Below are positions 6,908 through 8,890 of a stretch of 8,890 nucleotides of DNA, piece after piece. Numbering within the stretch: the stretch's first letter is position 1; every line of letters starts with the position of its first letter. The translations under genes were made by a program, and so were the position numbers. The notes under the pieces were generated by a model. It saw only the letters and a program-made list of their open reading frames with translations. It was not told the origin of the DNA and did no database searches. The DNA comes from Spirochaetaceae bacterium (GTDB taxonomy: Bacteria; Spirochaetota; Spirochaetia; DSM-2461): the NCBI GenBank assembly GCA_003246505.1, contig QKAI01000470.1:1-8890 (forward strand), written 5' to 3'.

Positions 6908-7593
6908 AGGCTTCCTTCCTTCAGAATCAGGGAGTCCCAATCCAGGCGCCTCACCTGTTCCACGAACTCCCCCGCGGTCCGGACCCGGCGGGGAAGGCAG
7001 ATGCCCCCGGTGGCCAGATCGCCGGGCCTGTGGAAATCGGATCCGGAGAGGATAAGCAGCCCCTCCCTCCGGGCCGTCTCCGCGGCCCTTTCGTTCCGGG
7101 AATCGTGGCGGGGATTCCCGTTATGAACTTCCAGCCCGTGCACGACCAGGGGATCGGCCAGGGAGCACCCGTCCCGGAAGGGGTGGGCCTGGAAGACCAG
7201 GATCCCCTCCTCCGGGGCGACCAGTTCCATGAACTCCCCGATGGTCAGGCGGTTCGCGAAGGGGATGCTCCGTAAAAAGGACTCCTCCATGCCGTAGACC
7301 AGATAGTCGTTGCCGTTCTCCGTAAACCTCAGTTCCAGGCCCCAGAGGATGTCCATATCCAGCGCCCGGCCCGCTCCGGCGGCGGCCCTGTACCCCTCCA
7401 GGTAAAGGTCGATGATTTCGTCCCAGCTCCTCTCCCCCAGGCGGTCGAAGTACTCCTGGTTGAAATGGTCCGTAAAGACGATCCCCCTGTAGCCGGCGTC
7501 ATGGTACATCCTCACCGCTTCCGCGGCGGGGACATGGCCGCAGCTGCTGACCTCCCGGGTATGGGCATGTATCTCGTATTTGTATTTTCCCAC
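6898..7593 (-). CDS. PHP-domain metal-dependent phosphoesterase
   Basis: This is a cytoplasmic enzyme of the PHP (polymerase and histidinol phosphatase) family, which hydrolyses phosphomono- or diesters with two or three bound metals. In the 231-residue form the ligand set is visible in order: H9 and H11 (EIHAHT), D42-H43 (FTDHF), E87 (WGLELRF), H137 (QAHPFR), E156 (GLEVHNG), and D186 and H188 (GSDFHRP). Only the single PHP domain is present. The start is GTG at 7593, with AGAGGAG five bases upstream. The frame stays open upstream to a GTG at 7653, but that stretch carries the operator and promoter and lacks a ribosome site, so it is not coding. It is the first gene of the operon and its last 10 nt overlap the HAD gene. 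Acting on an imported phosphodiester or phosphorylated sugar is an inference from context; histidinol phosphatase is unlikely because no histidine genes are near. Confidence 0.92.
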   Translation of the reverse strand: MGKYKYEIHAHTREVSSCGHVPAAEAVRMYHDAGYRGIVFTDHFNQEYFDRLGERSWDEIIDLYLEGYRAAAGAGRALDMDILWGLELRFTENGNDYLVYGMEESFLRSIPFANRLTIGEFMELVAPEEGILVFQAHPFRDGCSLADPLVVHGLEVHNGNPRHDSRNERAAETARREGLLILSGSDFHRPGDLATGGICLPRRVRTAGEFVEQVRRLDWDSLILKEGSLCG

Positions 7594-7598
7594 GCAAA

Positions 7599-7605
7599 CT
7601 CCTCT
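7599..7605 (-). promoter_or_regulatory. Ribosome binding site deciding the PHP gene's GTG start
   Basis: AGAGGAG on the minus strand lies five bases before the GTG at 7593. No comparable site precedes the GTG at 7653, which overlaps the lacI stop. Confidence 0.75.
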
Positions 7606-7615
7606 GTCCAAAAAT

Positions 7616-7644
7616 AACTTAAACGTTTTAGTAAATTCTGTAAA
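7616..7644 (-). promoter_or_regulatory. Predicted promoter of the transport/phosphoesterase operon
   Basis: On the minus strand TTTACA (7639-7644, five of six matches to TTGACA) is followed after 17 nt by TAAGTT (7616-7621, a poor -10). The operator at 7618-7631 covers the end of the spacer and most of the -10, so a bound repressor would block polymerase. The -10 is weak enough that the exact promoter is uncertain, but the AT-rich block between two GC-rich genes supports one here. Confidence 0.5.
7618..7631. promoter_or_regulatory. LacI-type operator before the PHP gene
   Basis: The sequence CTTAAACGTTTTAG is a near-perfect palindrome centred on CG. It differs by one base from the perfect palindrome in front of the upstream lacI gene. 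LacI-family proteins with a leucine in the hinge helix typically insert at a central CpG, and the adjacent repressor has that leucine (L55). It is therefore the likely site by which this repressor controls the operon. Confidence 0.82.
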
Positions 7645-7668
7645 AAAAATCACACCGGTCCCGTGGTG
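7642..7668 (-). terminator. Possible weak terminator at the end of lacI
   Basis: The lacI stop is followed directly by eight T residues on the minus strand (7642-7649). A short stem, CACC with GGTG around eight bases (7653-7668), precedes it inside the last codons. The stem is only four pairs, so termination would be partial at best. If it works, it would separate lacI transcripts from the operon. Confidence 0.3.
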
Positions 7669-8657
7669 GTGCGGATCCTCAGCTCCGGCTGAAGGATGGT
7701 CTTGTGGTTTCCCCGGCCCCCGTCGCCCTTGAGGCGCTGGTGCAGCTGCTCCAGGGCGGTCTCCCCGATCTGGAACTTGGGCTGCCAGACCGTGGTCAGG
7801 CCGATCATGGGAAGGGAGGCGAAGGGGATGTCGTCATAGCCCACGACGGACACGTCCCCGGGCACGCGCAGCCCCGCCCCGTCCAGGGCTTCCATGGCGC
7901 CGATGGCCATCAGATCGTTCAGGGCGAACACGGCGGAGGGAATTTCCCTCCTCCCCCGGAGGATCCGGGTCATGGCCGCCATGCCGCACTCCCGTCCCTT
8001 GAGTCCCTCGTCGTCGACGAAAACATCCGGGGCCAGTCCCTTCTCCTCCATACCCTTTCGGTAACCCTCCACCCGGTCGAAGCGGGTCTTCGTGTTCAGG
8101 TCGTCGCAGATCATGACGATCCGCCGGTGCCCCAGCCCGGTGAGATGGGATACGGCCAGGAGAGCCCCGTGGTAGTTGTCCACGCCCACGTAGTCCTCCA
8201 TGCCGTCGTTGACCTTCCCCCCGAAGTAGATGATGGGAATCTGATTCCTCACCGCCTCTTCTATATGGGAAACGTCATTGCTCACCGGGCTGACCATCAG
8301 ACCGGCGACGCGGTTCTCCATCATGGTGGAGATGAATTTTCTTTCGTTCCCCAGATCCCGCCCCGTATCGGCCAGGAGCAGGGTGTAACCGTACTTTCCC
8401 GCCCTCTCATTGATTCCCTGGAAAATCACAGGATAAATGGGGGTGGAAATGTCCGGTATCAGGACGCCCAGGGTCTTGTTCCCCTTCATCACCAGATTCC
8501 GGGCGATGATATTGGGGGTATAGCCCAGCTCCCGGCTGATGCGGAGGATCTTCTCCCGGGTGGCCTCCCCGATATCGGGCTGACCGTTCAGCGCCTTGGA
8601 TACGGCGGCGGGGGAAACCCCGGCCTTTTTCGCTATATCCTTTATGGTGATTCTCAA
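7650..8657 (-). CDS. LacI-family transcriptional repressor, likely local regulator
   Basis: This is a full-length LacI/GalR-family regulator of 335 residues. The helix-turn-helix is at 4-25 (TIKDIAKKAGVSPAAVSKALNG), and the hinge helix at 49-55 (NIIARNL) ends in the minor-groove leucine L55. The ligand-binding domain runs from about 62 (TLGVLIPDISTPIYPVIFQGI) through VVGYDDIPFASLPMIGLTTV to the typical end RIRTTTGPV. Translation starts at a TTG (8657), with AGGAG seven bases upstream; no in-frame ATG or GTG fits better. A strong promoter and a perfect CG-centred palindrome lie directly upstream, and a near-identical palindrome lies between this gene and the PHP gene. The sequence therefore suggests self-repression plus repression of the downstream operon, relieved by a sugar or sugar-phosphate. 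Ligand unknown. Confidence 0.96.
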   Translation of the reverse strand: MRITIKDIAKKAGVSPAAVSKALNGQPDIGEATREKILRISRELGYTPNIIARNLVMKGNKTLGVLIPDISTPIYPVIFQGINERAGKYGYTLLLADTGRDLGNERKFISTMMENRVAGLMVSPVSNDVSHIEEAVRNQIPIIYFGGKVNDGMEDYVGVDNYHGALLAVSHLTGLGHRRIVMICDDLNTKTRFDRVEGYRKGMEEKGLAPDVFVDDEGLKGRECGMAAMTRILRGRREIPSAVFALNDLMAIGAMEALDGAGLRVPGDVSVVGYDDIPFASLPMIGLTTVWQPKFQIGETALEQLHQRLKGDGGRGNHKTILQPELRIRTTTGPV

Positions 8658-8672
8658 CGGTCCGCTCCTTTT

Positions 8673-8686
8673 CTTAAACGTTTAAG
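8673..8686. promoter_or_regulatory. Perfect palindromic LacI-type operator before lacI
   Basis: CTTAAACGTTTAAG is a perfect 14-base palindrome with a central CG. It starts two bases past the predicted -10 and covers the expected transcription start, a position where a bound repressor would block initiation. The match to the site at 7618-7631 points to the same repressor. Confidence 0.87.
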
Positions 8687-8688
8687 CT

Positions 8689-8717
8689 ATTGTAACCCCA
8701 CCGGGGGGATCGGTCAA
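8689..8717 (-). promoter_or_regulatory. Predicted sigma-70-type promoter of lacI
   Basis: On the minus strand TTGACC (8712-8717) and TACAAT (8689-8694) are separated by exactly 17 nt, each matching five of six consensus bases. The -35 overlaps the stop codon of the upstream kinase gene. The spacer is unusually GC-rich and includes a small dyad (CCCC-CCGGT-GGGG) with no T-run after it, so I do not call a terminator. Confidence 0.78.
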
Positions 8718-8890
8718 GTTTTTTCTGCACTTTTCCCGAATCCGATCTGCTCCATCCGCCGGTGCACCTCCTCCGGGGTTCCCGAGAAGGGGCCGGGCTT
8801 CTCCATTTTGATAGAGCAGAGACTGGCGGCGTAAAAGGCGGCCTCCTCCGGTCCGGCTGAGAGGCGCTTCGCCATGTAGGCGGCGAAGGT
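8714..8890 (-). CDS. PfkB-family carbohydrate kinase, C-terminal fragment (5' end beyond window)
   Basis: The frame is open from the right edge to a TGA at 8716-8714 and gives the last 58 residues of a kinase. It begins TFAAYMAKRL, which corresponds to the helix just after the catalytic GxGD of the PfkB signature; the GxGD itself lies outside. It then reads CSIKMEKPGPFSGT. Over 46 aligned residues I count 33 identities to the end of the kinase at 949-1818, so the two are paralogues. This copy has a longer tail (EQIGFGKSAEKT). Like its paralogue, it is followed directly by a LacI-family gene. The gene is cut by the window edge; nothing suggests it is broken. Confidence 0.9.
   Translation of the reverse strand, partial: TFAAYMAKRLSAGPEEAAFYAASLCSIKMEKPGPFSGTPEEVHRRMEQIGFGKSAEKT

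Noticed and set aside
8695..8711. CCCC-CCGGT-GGGG dyad after the right-edge kinase gene, considered as a terminator
   Set aside because: The stem is four pairs, no T-run follows, and it falls inside the 17-base spacer of a good promoter.
7704..8834. A 376-codon plus-strand frame antisense to the LacI gene
   Set aside because: It is low-complexity, lacks a recognisable family and runs across the promoter and operator. The minus-strand LacI is unambiguous.

Overview
This window is GC-rich bacterial DNA in which every gene I can support lies on the minus strand, so transcription runs from high to low coordinates. The closest overall fit is a spirochaete, or a similar lipoprotein-exporting bacterium such as a Firmicute. 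The reasons are the GC-rich codon use, the lipoprotein-type binding protein with a loose lipobox (FSG|C), and the mix of LacI regulators, PfkB kinases and ABC importers. This placement is an inference; no rRNA or marker gene is present.

In the direction of transcription the layout is: the 3' end of a PfkB sugar kinase (8890-8714); a LacI-family repressor (8657-7650) with its own promoter and a perfect palindromic operator; a promoter and second operator; then a tightly packed operon of PHP phosphoesterase (7593-6898), HAD phosphatase (6907-6149), fused two-domain ABC permease (6110 or 6152-4272), ABC ATPase (4270-3125), substrate-binding lipoprotein (3048-1870) and a second PfkB kinase (1818-949). 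A second LacI-family repressor (867 to beyond base 1) follows and runs off the left edge. Several junctions overlap or nearly touch: PHP/HAD by 10 nt, HAD/permease by up to 4 nt, permease/ATPase separated by 1 nt. The only larger gaps in the operon flank the binding-protein gene, and each holds a hairpin.

The transporter is of the Fbp/Afu type (COG1840 binding protein, COG1178 fused permease, FbpC-like ATPase). Such systems are often labelled iron importers, but family members are known to carry phosphorylated sugars and other organophosphates. Two phosphoester hydrolases and a sugar kinase in the same operon, under a LacI-type repressor, point to uptake and processing of a phosphorylated carbohydrate or phosphodiester rather than iron. 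The substrate is not determined by the sequence.

The most interesting features are: (1) a matched pair of CG-centred operators, CTTAAACGTTTAAG before lacI and CTTAAACGTTTTAG before the PHP gene, which defines a likely autoregulated circuit; (2) the repeated pfkB-then-lacI arrangement at both ends, with paralogous kinases, suggesting tandemly arranged modules that continue beyond both edges; and (3) a 14-codon leader ORF whose stop overlaps the start of the left lacI. No RNA genes, insertion sequences or CRISPR arrays were seen, and there is no gene-free stretch over 300 bases.
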